A stretch of DNA of 63,122 nt from Bradyrhizobium sp. AS23.2. GTDB lineage: Bacteria; Pseudomonadota; Alphaproteobacteria; Rhizobiales; Xanthobacteraceae. Every line of letters starts with the position of its first letter. Position 1 is the first letter of the stretch. Position numbers and translations under genes: made by a program. This document shows positions 32,542-41,493 of the stretch, one piece after another. Under the pieces are notes generated by a model, which saw nothing but the letters and a program-made list of their open reading frames with translations, was not told the DNA's origin and did not search any database. The DNA lies in the NCBI RefSeq assembly GCF_001908185.1, contig NZ_LGHM01000194.1, forward strand, positions 1-63,122, in the 5' to 3' direction.

Positions 32542-33831
32542 CTAATGCAGCCGCGCCTTGGCGCGCGCCCGCGTCAATCCTTCCGCAAAAGATACCGCCG
32601 TGTCCAGACCCCTGCCACTGCCTAATGCGACAACCGCAGGCCGGCTCCGCGAGAGCAGCGCACGCGCCGCATCGCGGGTCGATTCGACGCTGACGGCGTC
32701 GATCCGGGCCACCAGCTCCTGCACCGTCTGCGGCCGGCCATAGGCGAGCACGTGCCGGGCGAGCTGCTCGGCACGCGAGGAGCAGCTCTCCAGCGCCATC
32801 AGCAGGCCAGCCTTCATCTGCGCCTTGGCGCGCGCGATCTCGGCCTCGGTCAGGGTCTCCACCGAATCATTCATGACATCGACCACGACCTCCATCATCT
32901 CCGGCGCATCGGCCGGATCGGTACCGGTGTAGAGGCCGAAGAAGCCGGTGTCGGTGTAGGGCGCGTGGAAGCTGTAGATCGAGTAGCAGAGGCCGCGCTT
33001 CTCGCGCACCTCCTGGAACAGTCGCGAGGACATCCCGCCACCGAGGATGTTGGTGAAGACCTGGAGCGAGAACAGGGACAGATCGGTCTGCGGCACGCCT
33101 TCCAGCGCCAGCGTCAGATGCGCCTGCTCGAGCTCGCGGTGCACCACCTTGGCGCCGCCCTTGCCGAACATCGCCGCCTGCGGCTTCGGACCCGGCGTCG
33201 CCTCGAAGCTCGCAAAGCGATTCTCGACCTCGGCAACCACCTGCTTGTGATCGACTGCACCCGCGGCCGCCACCACCATGTCGGGACCTCGGTAATGGGT
33301 CGACAGATAACCGCGCAGCGAGTCGCGGTTGAAGCTGCGCAAGGTCTTCGCAGTTCCAAGCAACGAGCGCCCCATCGGCTGATCGGGATAGCAGAGCTCA
33401 TTGAGGTGCTCGAACACGACGTCGTCGGGCGTGTCCTGCGCAGCTCCGATCTCCTGCACGATCACGTTCTTCTCGCGCTCGAGCTCCTCCGGCTCGAAGG
33501 CGGGATTGGCGAGGATGTCGGAGAGCACGTCGAGCGCGAGCGGCACGTCGGCCTTCAGCACGCGCGCATAATAGGATGTCGTCTCGGTCGAGGTGCCGGC
33601 ATTGAGATCGCCGCCGACCGCTTCGATCTCCTCCACGATCTCGCGGGAGGATCGCCTCGTCGTGCCCTTGAACGCCATATGCTCGAGCAGGTGGGAGATG
33701 CCGTGCTCGTCCGGCTTCTCGTCGCGTCCGCCGACGCCGGCCCAGACGCCGAGCGCCGCGGTTTCGAGATGGGGCATCTTGTCAGTGACGACGGTCAGGC
33801 CGGAGGCAAGCTTGGAAATCTCGACGCTCAT
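32542..33831 (-). CDS. M16 family zinc metallopeptidase (processing-peptidase-like)
   Basis: A 429-residue M16B peptidase related to the beta subunit of mitochondrial processing peptidase. The inverted zinc motif HLLEHMAFKGT (H-x-x-E-H) is at about residues 47-57, with the downstream Glu in the segment ERE-KNVIVQEIG. The C-terminal half carries GGGMSSRLFQEVREKRGLCY. The protein is soluble with no signal peptide. Its ATG overlaps the thrC stop by four bases (ATGA), so translation is coupled. Confidence 0.92.
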   Translation of the reverse strand: MSVEISKLASGLTVVTDKMPHLETAALGVWAGVGGRDEKPDEHGISHLLEHMAFKGTTRRSSREIVEEIEAVGGDLNAGTSTETTSYYARVLKADVPLALDVLSDILANPAFEPEELEREKNVIVQEIGAAQDTPDDVVFEHLNELCYPDQPMGRSLLGTAKTLRSFNRDSLRGYLSTHYRGPDMVVAAAGAVDHKQVVAEVENRFASFEATPGPKPQAAMFGKGGAKVVHRELEQAHLTLALEGVPQTDLSLFSLQVFTNILGGGMSSRLFQEVREKRGLCYSIYSFHAPYTDTGFFGLYTGTDPADAPEMMEVVVDVMNDSVETLTEAEIARAKAQMKAGLLMALESCSSRAEQLARHVLAYGRPQTVQELVARIDAVSVESTRDAARALLSRSRPAVVALGSGRGLDTAVSFAEGLTRARAKARLH

Positions 33832-35246
33832 CCGGCAACTCCCTCTTTCGCGGCGCGGCTGACCGACAGCACGAACCGCTCGACCTCGGCCTGATCGTTC
33901 TTCATCACCTTCATGTGTTCGGATTTGGTCATCAGCCCGTCGAGCCAGGCCGGCAGTTGCGGCCGCTGGCCGCAGGCCGCCTCGACCGCGTCGGGGAATT
34001 TGGCCGGATGGGCGGTGGAGAGCACGATGCTGGGCACCGTGGTGTCGGTGGTGTCGCGGTCGGCGACAGCGAGCGCGACCGCCGTGTGGGGATCGACGAG
34101 CTCGCCCGCCTCGCGCCAGGCGGCCCGGATCGCAGCCGCGGTTTCAGTCTCGTCGGCGCGGCCGGCGTCGAACTCCTCACGGATCGCGGCCAGGGTCGCA
34201 TCGGGCAGCACGAAGCGCCCCGATTGCTTGAGCGAGTCCATGAGACGGCGCACGCCGGCCGCATCGCGCCGGCCCGCCTCGAACAGCAGCCGCTCGAAAT
34301 TCGAGGAGATCTGGATATCCATCGACGGCGACGCGGTCGCGTGCACCTCGCGCACCTCGTAGATCCCGGTCTTGAGCGTGCGCGCGAGGATGTCGTTGAC
34401 GTTGGCGGCAATGCGCAGGGTCCGCACGGGAAGACCCATGCGCTTGGCGACATAGCCCGCGAAGATGTCGCCGAAATTGCCCGTCGGCACGACGAAGTCC
34501 ACCGCGCGCGCCGGCGCTCCAACGGCGACCGCCGACGTGAAATAGTAGACCACCTGGGCAACGATGCGCGCCCAGTTGATGGAATTGACGCCGGACAGCG
34601 AGGTCGCATCGCGGAAGCGATGGTTGTTGAACATCCCCTTCACGAGTGCCTGGCAGTCGTCGAACGTGCCCTCGATGGCGAGCGCATGGACATTGGCCGC
34701 GCCCGTCGTCGTCATCATCCGCTGCTGCACCTCGGAGATGCGGCCGTGCGGGAACAGCACGATCAGATCGACATTCTCGAGCCCCGCAAACGCCTCGACG
34801 GCGGCGCCGCCGGTGTCGCCCGAGGTCGCGACCACGATGGTGGTGCGCTGGCCACGCTTGGCAAGCACATGGTCCATCAGCCGCGAGATCAGTTGCATCG
34901 CCACGTCCTTGAAGGCGAGCGTCGGACCGTGGAACAGCTCCAGCACGAACTGGTGCGGCGACATCTGGCGCAGCGGCACCACCGCGGGATGGCGGAAGGT
35001 GGCATAAGCCTCGTTGGCCATGCGGCCGAGCTCGGCGTCTGAAATCTCGCCACCCGCGAAGGGGCGGATCACGTCGACGGCGACCTCCCAATAGGGGCGA
35101 CCGAAGAAGCCGGTGATGGTCTCTGCCGAGAGCTGCGGCCAGATGGCCGGCACATACAGGCCGCCGTCGCGGGCAAGCCCGGTCAGCATCACGTCGCAGA
35201 AGCCGAGTTCGGGGGCCTCGCCCCGGGTCGAGATATAACGAGTCAA
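33828..35246 (-). CDS. thrC: Threonine synthase
   Basis: A 472-residue PLP enzyme converting O-phosphohomoserine to threonine. The N-terminus TRYISTRGEAPELGFCDVML and the PLP lysine in GPTLAFKDVAMQL, with ATSGDTGGAAVEAF, are family hallmarks. The best start is TTG 35246, because GGAGGG lies 5 nt before it; no ATG fits, and the longer frame to 35396 crosses non-coding sequence. It heads the thrC-M16-GNAT operon. A terminator-like hairpin lies 150 bp upstream on the same strand. Confidence 0.93.
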   Translation of the reverse strand: MTRYISTRGEAPELGFCDVMLTGLARDGGLYVPAIWPQLSAETITGFFGRPYWEVAVDVIRPFAGGEISDAELGRMANEAYATFRHPAVVPLRQMSPHQFVLELFHGPTLAFKDVAMQLISRLMDHVLAKRGQRTTIVVATSGDTGGAAVEAFAGLENVDLIVLFPHGRISEVQQRMMTTTGAANVHALAIEGTFDDCQALVKGMFNNHRFRDATSLSGVNSINWARIVAQVVYYFTSAVAVGAPARAVDFVVPTGNFGDIFAGYVAKRMGLPVRTLRIAANVNDILARTLKTGIYEVREVHATASPSMDIQISSNFERLLFEAGRRDAAGVRRLMDSLKQSGRFVLPDATLAAIREEFDAGRADETETAAAIRAAWREAGELVDPHTAVALAVADRDTTDTTVPSIVLSTAHPAKFPDAVEAACGQRPQLPAWLDGLMTKSEHMKVMKNDQAEVERFVLSVSRAAKEGVAG

Positions 35247-35394
35247 ACTGCCCTCCAAAGGCCGGCCGAGCCCAAGCTCGACCTGTAAGCCTTTGATTTT
35301 ACGAAAATACTTGTTAACAGCCAGAGGCTTTGGCCCACCATAAAGTGTTTTGCGGCATCGGGAAACCGCTTCCCGCCTGCACCCCGTCCAACGC

Positions 35395-35422
35395 AAAAGG
35401 GCTGCGGCGATGCCGCAGCCCT
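35395..35422 (-). terminator. Intrinsic terminator upstream of thrC
   Basis: On the minus strand AGGGCTGCGGC-ATC-GCCGCAGCCCT is followed by TTTTGCG. The perfect 11-bp stem lies 149 bp before the thrC start. It could end a short upstream transcript or act as an attenuator in the thrC leader. Confidence 0.75.
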
Positions 35423-35616
35423 CTCTTGGAAGGTCTGTCGTTGATGTGTGCAGACCAGTTTGCCTCGTCCGGGTCGCTGACCCGCTCGAACTGCTCCCGC
35501 AAGCTTTCGTCAGCTGTCACGATATCGTCAAGGGCGAAAACGGCGAACGCCGGAAGATGTTCCTATTTTTCCCGGCGTGTTTCATCGTCCGCAGCACGGC
35601 TTTGGGAATGCTCGCC
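35423..35616 (-). other. Possible short transcript or small ORF ending at the thrC-upstream terminator
   Basis: The minus strand upstream of the terminator holds an open frame from GTG 35520 (TADESLREQFERVSDPDEAN, then WSAHINDRPSKRG), which runs through the hairpin. It has no clear ribosome site. The sequence could equally be a non-coding RNA or leader. No family is recognised. Confidence 0.3.
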
Positions 35617-35723
35617 CTAGAGCCATTTCCGTTCCGATGGAATCGGAACGGGGCTCTAGACTCATATTCTGACGCGTTTTCTTGACGCGAACCGGTATCC
35701 ATTTCGCTCGAAAACGCTCTAGA
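35617..35723 (+). repeat. 100-bp dispersed palindromic repeat, copy B
   Basis: Copy B of the family at 4762-4860 and 50177-50279, in the same orientation. It begins CTAGAGCC, has the hairpin around GTTCCGATGGAATCGGAAC and ends AAAACGCTCTAGA. From 35724 to 35892 no gene is visible. Confidence 0.85.
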
Positions 35724-35892
35724 TTGCCATTTTTTCCCGAGGCATGCGTATGGCTCCGGAACGATTGCCGCCTTGGCCCATTGTGTCGTCGGATGGTGTC
35801 GGCGTTGTCCCATGCATTGCCTGTGCGCCGAGACCGGTCCGCCCCCGCCGAACCGGCTGCATCCTGGAGCAGCGGGTTCGGCGCACGGGACG

Positions 35893-36537
35893 TCAGCTCA
35901 TCCCGATTTCCACCGCGACCCTGATCAGGTCGGAATGGTTCTTGGCGCCAAGCTTCTGCTTGAGTAGGGACGTGGTGTTGGCGACCGTCTTGTAGGAGAT
36001 GCCGAGCGCCTCGGCGACCTCGACGATCTTGTCGCCGCGTCCGAGCAGGCGGAGAATCTCGAGCTCCCGCGGCGTCATCTGCGAGGCCGGGTTGGCCTTG
36101 ATCGCGGCGCCGGAGAACGTCACGGCCTCCGCAAGCTGCGGCGATATGTAATTGTCACCTGCGACCACCTTGCGCACCGCCTTGAGCAGAATCCTGGGAT
36201 CGTCGCCCTTGGAGACATAGCCCTGCGCGCCAAGCTCGACGGCCCGCACCACGAAGGCCGGATCGTCGTTCATGCTGAACATGATGATCTTTGCGTCGGG
36301 ATCGTCCTTGCGGATCCGACGCATCAACTCGAAGCCGGAGACGTCGGGCAGGCTGATGTCGATCACGGTCACGTCGGGCCGCTTGCTCACATAGGCACGA
36401 TGGCCGGATTTCGCGTCAGTCGCCTCGTCGATCCGGATCGAATGGTCAGACGCGAAAAGGGTGCGACAACCTGACAGCACCACAGGGTGGTCGTCGACGA
36501 TCAGGATCCTGGTCGCCGGCTTGGCGGTATCTTGCAT
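35893..36537 (-). CDS. NarL-type response regulator
   Basis: A 214-residue response regulator. The receiver domain has VDDHPVVL, phospho-acceptor in VIDISLPD and lysine in GYVSKGDD. A LuxR helix-turn-helix follows (TPRELEILRLLGRGDKIVEV and SYKTVANTTSLLKQKLGAKN). ATG 36537 follows AGAGAGCG. It is divergent from the kinase at 36623, 85 bp apart, so the two form a two-component pair. Confidence 0.92.
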   Translation of the reverse strand: MQDTAKPATRILIVDDHPVVLSGCRTLFASDHSIRIDEATDAKSGHRAYVSKRPDVTVIDISLPDVSGFELMRRIRKDDPDAKIIMFSMNDDPAFVVRAVELGAQGYVSKGDDPRILLKAVRKVVAGDNYISPQLAEAVTFSGAAIKANPASQMTPRELEILRLLGRGDKIVEVAEALGISYKTVANTTSLLKQKLGAKNHSDLIRVAVEIGMS

Positions 36538-36622
36538 CGCGCGCTCTCTGTTTTTCGACTCATAGACCGACGGGAACAAATGGAAAGAGAGAAATCCGTC
36601 GGAACGCGTTAGAATTGACCTA

Positions 36623-37957
36623 ATGTGGCAACGGCTCTCCTTCAGAACGCGGCTGTTTCTCCCGCTCGGCGTGGGTTTCCTCGCCGCGCTGATCATGGGC
36701 GGCGTGCTGCTCCAGACGTTCGCGACCGGCCAGCTGGCCGACGAGACTGAGCCGGGCCGGCGCTCGACCCGCACTGTCGCCACCGCCCTCAACAGCACCC
36801 TGAGCATCGCGGACAATCCGCGGAAGATGCTCGAAGCATTTGTCCATTCTTTGGACGCCTCCTCGGATATTCAGTTCCGTCCTGTGGAAGCGGGTCCCGC
36901 GCCCTCCGTGAAGGACAGCCTGCGCGATCTGCATGGCGTGCCGCAATGGTTCGTCAACCTGATCGTCATTCCGGACACGGACGTGGCATCTCCGGTAATC
37001 ATCGACGGCAGGCGCGTCGGCGACATCGTATTCATGCCCGACCTGTCCGCCGACCTGTTCGAGAAATGGATCGGCTTCCTTGCGCTGACGAGCCTCATCG
37101 CCGTGATGATGGTGCTGACCGGAACGATCACCTACCTCTTCGTCGGATCTGCGCTACGCCCCCTGCAGAATCTCGGCGCGGGCCTCACGCGAATACGGCG
37201 CGGCGATTATTCGACGCCGATCCCGGTGGCAGGACCGCCGGAGATCCGGCAGAGCTGCGAGGAGGCCAACGCGCTGGCGACCACGCTCGCGCAATTGAAC
37301 CAGGACAATCGCGACCTGTTGCACCGTCTGGTGTCGCTCCAGGACAATGAGCGGCGCGATCTCGCGCGCGAATTGCACGACGAGCTCGGTCCGTTGCTGT
37401 TCAGCATCCGCGCCGGCACGATCGCGCTGATCGAGGCCCCGCCGCAGGTGGGAAATCTCTGCAATTCTGTGCAGGAGGTGCTGCAGTCGGTCGAGGCGCT
37501 GCAGCAGACCAACCGTCGCATCCTCGACCGGCTGCGGCCGCTGTACATTGAGGAGTTGGGCCTCGAGACCAGCTTGCAGACGCTGCTCCAGAACTTTCGC
37601 AAGCAGGCGCCGCATATTGGCCTCACAGCGACGATCGATCCCGACCTCAACGGGATCGACGGGCCGCTCGCCCAGACCGTCTATCGCCTGATCCAGGAAG
37701 CGCTGACCAACGTGTTGCGCCACGCCGGAGCGAGCAATGCTCAGGTGCAGGCAACCATTTCCGGCCGGGCCATCGCCATCGAGATATCCGACGACGGCGC
37801 CGGCTTTCCCGCCAACAACGTCTTCGGCCGGGGCCTGACCGGCATGCACGAGCGCGTGCGCGCGCTCAGCGGATCACTGTCTTTGCTGCGCGCAGACGAG
37901 CAAACCTATGTACGCTGCCACCTGCCGGTCGGAGCGACGCGAGACGCGACGGCATGA
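36623..37957 (+). CDS. NarX-type sensor histidine kinase
   Basis: A 444-residue membrane kinase. Helix 1 is at about 10-32, a periplasmic sensing region of about 120 residues follows, and helix 2 is at about 150-175 (FLALTSLIAVMMVLTGTITY). Then come HAMP, the HisKA_3 box ERRDLARELHDELGPLLFSI near 240 and a HATPase domain (RLIQEALTNVLRHAGAS, ISDDGAGF). It pairs with the divergent NarL-type regulator. The layout recalls MoxY/MxaY-like kinases; the signal is unknown. Its stop is 2 bp from the convergent NTF2-like gene. Confidence 0.9.
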   Translation: MWQRLSFRTRLFLPLGVGFLAALIMGGVLLQTFATGQLADETEPGRRSTRTVATALNSTLSIADNPRKMLEAFVHSLDASSDIQFRPVEAGPAPSVKDSLRDLHGVPQWFVNLIVIPDTDVASPVIIDGRRVGDIVFMPDLSADLFEKWIGFLALTSLIAVMMVLTGTITYLFVGSALRPLQNLGAGLTRIRRGDYSTPIPVAGPPEIRQSCEEANALATTLAQLNQDNRDLLHRLVSLQDNERRDLARELHDELGPLLFSIRAGTIALIEAPPQVGNLCNSVQEVLQSVEALQQTNRRILDRLRPLYIEELGLETSLQTLLQNFRKQAPHIGLTATIDPDLNGIDGPLAQTVYRLIQEALTNVLRHAGASNAQVQATISGRAIAIEISDDGAGFPANNVFGRGLTGMHERVRALSGSLSLLRADEQTYVRCHLPVGATRDATA

Positions 37958-37959
37958 AG

Positions 37960-38325
37960 TCAGCAGGCGCAGCCGTCGTGCGAGTTCTGCCGCGACGGTG
38001 TGCACAGCGTGCTGTAGATCTTGCCTTCCGCACTGAATCGAAACGAGGCGCGAATGCGCAGCGAGCCCGCGATGGAGTATTCGAGATCGACACCGTGGGG
38101 TGTGGGCTTGATCTCCTCCAGCCCGAAGCCGGCCGAGGAGAAGCCGCTCAACCGTGGTCCCCAATAGCTTTCGAGCTCGCGCCTGCCGCGATAGCGCTGC
38201 ATACCGTTGCACGTGCATTCGAGCTCGGCATCGTCCGTATAGAGGTCGAGCAGCGCCGCAAGGTCGCCTCTCCGGCAGGCATCCACCCAATCGACGACAA
38301 TTCCCATCTGATCAAAATCGCTCAC
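37960..38325 (-). CDS. SnoaL/NTF2-like protein
   Basis: A 121-residue cone-shaped NTF2-like fold protein (IVVDWVDACRRGDLAALLDL, YTDDAELECTCNG, YRGRRELESYW). The C-terminus has extra cysteines (TLCTPSRQNSHDGCAC), which is unusual for the family. Members may be enzymes or ligand carriers; no function can be given. It follows SURF1 at 115 bp on the same strand. Confidence 0.75.
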   Translation of the reverse strand: MSDFDQMGIVVDWVDACRRGDLAALLDLYTDDAELECTCNGMQRYRGRRELESYWGPRLSGFSSAGFGLEEIKPTPHGVDLEYSIAGSLRIRASFRFSAEGKIYSTLCTPSRQNSHDGCAC

Positions 38326-38440
38326 GCCTGAATCCTGACCGCAGCAAAAATTTGCGTGCGCCTTCGGATCACACTCGTGAATGTGCGCGGAATAATAAAG
38401 TCCGGGCGATACCGGGTTCCCTCGGGGAAGCTGCGGGAAC

Positions 38441-39193
38441 CTAACTTCGTCGCCGGCCCCTCATCCAGACACCGAAGGCAATCAGCACGGCGCCTGCGAG
38501 CGTGAACCAGGTGATGGCGTATTGCAGATGATCGTCCTTCAGATGGACGTCGAGCGGTCCGGGACGCGGAATGTTGTTCTCCGGCGCCGGCTGCTCCAGG
38601 TCGATGTAGAACGGTGCCACTGCGCCCCAGCCGAGCGCGCTGGCGATCGCCAGATGATCGCGCACGAACCAGAGCCGCTTGTCGCGGTTCTCCGCCGGCG
38701 TCAGCCAGCCCGGCGCCTCCGGGAAACGCAGATAGCCGGTGAGCGCGACGGGCTGGCCCGTCACGAGCTTCTTCACCGCGCGATCCTCGACACTGCGATC
38801 CTGCATCGTGTTCTCGACGAAGCCGGTATCTATCACGACCGTCTCGCCGCTCGGCAGCCGCGCCGGCAGGAACGCCCAGGTGCCGGGGCCGGAAGCATCC
38901 TTGCGCACGGCGGAGCCGGAGGAATAGACCATCGCGTCAGCCAGCGGCGCGTACGTCGCGGTGAGGCTGACGCGGCGGAATTCGTCACGCGCCGGATTCA
39001 GCGCGGCCCATTGCGCGGGCGGCGGCAGCGCGATGGGTGCAGCCGCAAGACGCTCGGTGAGCGCCGCGATCAGCTCGTGCTTAGCGGCGCGGCGCTGCAA
39101 CTGCCAGGCGCCGAGCGCGACAAACACGGCGGTCAGGAAAAGCGTGAACAGCGCGAAGCCGGCCACGCGAGGCTTGCGCGCGGTGTCGTTCAT
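38441..39193 (-). CDS. SURF1 family cytochrome oxidase assembly protein
   Basis: A 250-residue membrane protein with an N-terminal helix (FALFTLFLTAVFVALGAWQL) ending in the family motif GAWQLQRR, and a C-terminal helix (YAITWFTLAGAVLIAFGVWM). SURF1 helps insert haem a into oxidase subunit I. Its ATG overlaps the DUF983 stop by four bases, so the two are coupled. It belongs to the cox cluster. Confidence 0.92.
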   Translation of the reverse strand: MNDTARKPRVAGFALFTLFLTAVFVALGAWQLQRRAAKHELIAALTERLAAAPIALPPPAQWAALNPARDEFRRVSLTATYAPLADAMVYSSGSAVRKDASGPGTWAFLPARLPSGETVVIDTGFVENTMQDRSVEDRAVKKLVTGQPVALTGYLRFPEAPGWLTPAENRDKRLWFVRDHLAIASALGWGAVAPFYIDLEQPAPENNIPRPGPLDVHLKDDHLQYAITWFTLAGAVLIAFGVWMRGRRRS

Positions 39194-39591
39194 TTCTCGC
39201 GGTCGACCAGCCGGCCAGGCGCAGCCTTGTGGTGGAACTGCAGCGCGATCAACAGCGACTTCATGGAGCGCAGCGGCAGTAGCGTGGTGGCGAGGATCAG
39301 CGGCAGCCAGAGCACCGCATGCAGCCAGAACGGCGGCTGGTATTTGACCTCGACGACGAGCGCGCAGCCGACCACGATCGCGCCGGCCAGCATGATAATG
39401 AAGATCGCCGGACCGTCGCCGGAGTCGATGAAAGCGTAGTCGAGGCCGCAACGGTCGCAGCTAGGTGCGAGTGTCAGGAAGCCCGCATAGAGCTTGCCCT
39501 GGCCGCAGCGCGGGCATTTGCAGGCAAGTCCGCGCATCGCGCTCTGCAGGACTGTGGTTTCGGACCCGGATGTACCGGCGGGCTCGTTCAT
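39190..39591 (-). CDS. DUF983 zinc-ribbon membrane protein
   Basis: A 133-residue protein with an N-terminal zinc ribbon (CKCPRCGQGKLY and CDRCGLDY) and two membrane helices (AIFIIMLAGAIVVGCALVVE and LHAVLWLPLILATTLL). DUF983 genes commonly sit in alphaproteobacterial cox operons between subunit III and SURF1, as here, but no precise role is established. Confidence 0.9.
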   Translation of the reverse strand: MNEPAGTSGSETTVLQSAMRGLACKCPRCGQGKLYAGFLTLAPSCDRCGLDYAFIDSGDGPAIFIIMLAGAIVVGCALVVEVKYQPPFWLHAVLWLPLILATTLLPLRSMKSLLIALQFHHKAAPGRLVDREK

Positions 39592-39643
39592 GACGGCAAA
39601 CTCTATCACACTTTCCGCCGAAACTTCCGGCGCTCGAAAAGGC

Positions 39644-39671
39644 GAAAGGGCGGCCCTGCGGCCGCCCTTTC
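39644..39671 (-). terminator. Hairpin between coxC and the DUF983-SURF1 pair
   Basis: The 12-bp stem GAAAGGGCGGCC/GGCCGCCCTTTC lies 18 bp after the coxC stop. The U-tract on the minus strand is weak (TTTCGCCTTTT), so it may only partly end transcription. Confidence 0.65.
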
Positions 39672-39689
39672 TGATCAATCTGTCGTGGC

Positions 39690-40586
39690 TCAGTGCGCGC
39701 CGTGGGCCATGGTCTCGGCACCGTGTCCCCAGACGTAGATGCAGAGGAACAGGAACAGCCAGACCACGTCGACGAAGTGCCAGTACCAGGCGGCGAATTC
39801 GAAGCCGAGGTGCTGCTTCGGCGTGAAGTGGCCGGCATAGGCGCGGGCGAGGCACACGATCAGGAAGATGGTGCCGACCAGCACATGGAAGCCGTGGAAG
39901 CCGGTGGCCATGAAGAAGGTCGCGCCGTAGACGTTGCCGGCGAATGAGAACGCCGCGTGGCTGTACTCATAGGCCTGCACGCAGGTGAAAAGCGCGCCGA
40001 GCACGACCGTGAGAATCAGGCCGTACTTGAGACCCTGGCGATCGTTCTCGAGCAGCGCGTGGTGCGCCCAGGTCACGGTGGTGCCGGAGGTGAGCAGGAT
40101 CAGCGTGTTCAGGAGCGGCAGATGCCAGGGATCGAAGGTCTCGATGCCATGGGGCGGCCAGGTGCCCGGCACGGAGCAGGCGCCGGCCTGGGTGCCGAGG
40201 CCGCAGCCGAACACCGCGTCGCGGGTGGCGTGGACGGCGTCGGCCGGGAACAGCGCGGCGTTGAAATAGGCCCAGAACCAGGCCACGAAGAACATCACCT
40301 CGGAGGCGATGAACAGGATCATGCCGTAGCGGTGATGGAGCTGCACGACGCGGGTGTGGTCGCCCTTGTACTGGGCTTCCTTGATGACGTCGCCCCACCA
40401 GCTCGCCATCGTGTAGAGCACGCCGACGGTGCCGACGCCGAACACGATCGGCGCCGCCGCGAACATGTGATGCATCCAGGCGATCGCGCCGACCGCCATG
40501 ATGAAGGCCGATAGCGAACCGACGGCGGGCCAGGGAGAGGGATCGACCAGGTGATAGTCGTGATGCTTGGTTTGCGCCGTAGCCAT
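39690..40586 (-). CDS. ctaE: Cytochrome c oxidase subunit III
   Basis: A 298-residue subunit III (coxC) with seven membrane helices. Signatures are RYGMILFIASEVMFFVAWFW, LLTSGTTVTWAHHALLEND and GFHGFHVLVGTIFL. ATG 40586 gives MATAQTKHHDYHLVDPSPWP, standard for the family. It belongs to the aa3 oxidase cluster downstream of ctaG. Confidence 0.96.
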   Translation of the reverse strand: MATAQTKHHDYHLVDPSPWPAVGSLSAFIMAVGAIAWMHHMFAAAPIVFGVGTVGVLYTMASWWGDVIKEAQYKGDHTRVVQLHHRYGMILFIASEVMFFVAWFWAYFNAALFPADAVHATRDAVFGCGLGTQAGACSVPGTWPPHGIETFDPWHLPLLNTLILLTSGTTVTWAHHALLENDRQGLKYGLILTVVLGALFTCVQAYEYSHAAFSFAGNVYGATFFMATGFHGFHVLVGTIFLIVCLARAYAGHFTPKQHLGFEFAAWYWHFVDVVWLFLFLCIYVWGHGAETMAHGAH

Positions 40587-40665
40587 TTGCGGTCTCTCTC
40601 CTCAATCCCGTGCCTGTCCGGCACTTATCCCCTTGTTTCCAACCCCTGCGGCGTGAGCCCGGCGA

Positions 40666-41316
40666 TCAGAGATTTCCTTTGCGTTTGTCGTCCTCGCCCG
40701 ATGCGAGCGGTTTCACCACCGGATCGCGCACCGGATAGAACGTGTAGGACAGCGTGATCGTGTTCAGTCCGTCGTTCTCGTGATCGTCGGCGATCGACGG
40801 ATCGACGTAGAACACGACCGGCATCTCCCGCTTCTCACCGGGCGCCATGGTCTGCTCGGTGAAGCAGAAGCAGTTGATCTTCTGGAAGTAGGAGCCGACC
40901 GTCAGCGGCGCGACATTGTACGCAGCCTGGCCCGCGGTGGTGCGCGCAGCCTGGTTGGTCACGGTGTAGAAGACCGTCGTGACCTGGCCGATATTGACCT
41001 CGATCTCGTTCTGCTCCGGCTCGAACTTCCAGGGCAGGCCGGGCGCGACGTTGGAATCGAAGCGCACCAAGATCTTTCGGGCGATCGGTCCGGTCGCAGG
41101 CGCGGAGGTCGCGACCTGGGTCGTGCCGTTGAAGCCGGTGGCACGACAGAACCAGTTGTAGAAAGGCACCGCCGCGTAGGACGCGCCGACCATCAACGCG
41201 ACAACGCCGCCGCAGATCGAGGCGACGAACGCGTCGCGGCCAAGGCCCTTGAAAGGACCTCGCCCCTTCTTGGCCGTCCGGCTCTGATCCCGCGATATGG
41301 TCGGCTTCTGATCCAT
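40666..41316 (-). CDS. ctaG: Cytochrome c oxidase assembly protein Cox11
   Basis: A 216-residue Cox11-type copper chaperone with one N-terminal membrane helix and a periplasmic beta domain. The copper motif CFCFTEQ (near residue 148) is present and delivers copper to the CuB site of subunit I. It starts 5 bp after coxF. Confidence 0.95.
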   Translation of the reverse strand: MDQKPTISRDQSRTAKKGRGPFKGLGRDAFVASICGGVVALMVGASYAAVPFYNWFCRATGFNGTTQVATSAPATGPIARKILVRFDSNVAPGLPWKFEPEQNEIEVNIGQVTTVFYTVTNQAARTTAGQAAYNVAPLTVGSYFQKINCFCFTEQTMAPGEKREMPVVFYVDPSIADDHENDGLNTITLSYTFYPVRDPVVKPLASGEDDKRKGNL

Positions 41317-41321
41317 CTTCC

Positions 41322-41486
41322 CTACATCGGCCGGACTAGGACTGCCGGTCCCTTGACCATGGTGACGGCGAAGAACAGCACAACGAGCACGCCGAGCGCG
41401 AGCGCGATCGCGATCGAGCGCTGCCGACGGCTCTTCTTCTGCGCCTCGGTGAGGACGATTCCATCTGGCTCGGGTTTGTCAGCCAT
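41322..41486 (-). CDS. coxF: Small CoxF-like membrane protein
   Basis: A 54-residue protein: charged N-terminus (MADKPEPDGIVLTEAQKKSR) and one helix (SIAIALALGVLVVLFFAVTM). Tiny genes like this sit between ctaB and ctaG in rhizobial cox clusters. The ATG at 41486 lies 7 bp after the ctaB stop. It is too short for a specific function. Confidence 0.8.
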   Translation of the reverse strand: MADKPEPDGIVLTEAQKKSRRQRSIAIALALGVLVVLFFAVTMVKGPAVLVRPM

Positions 41487-41493
41487 CCCAGCC

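Noticed and set aside
35247..35396. 51-codon N-terminal extension of threonine synthase
   Set aside because: It adds a basic, non-conserved stretch; GGAGGG before TTG 35246 and the family N-terminus support the shorter form.
35724..35995. Plus-strand frames between repeat copy B and the response regulator
   Set aside because: Short, with no homology pattern, and partly antisense to the response regulator.
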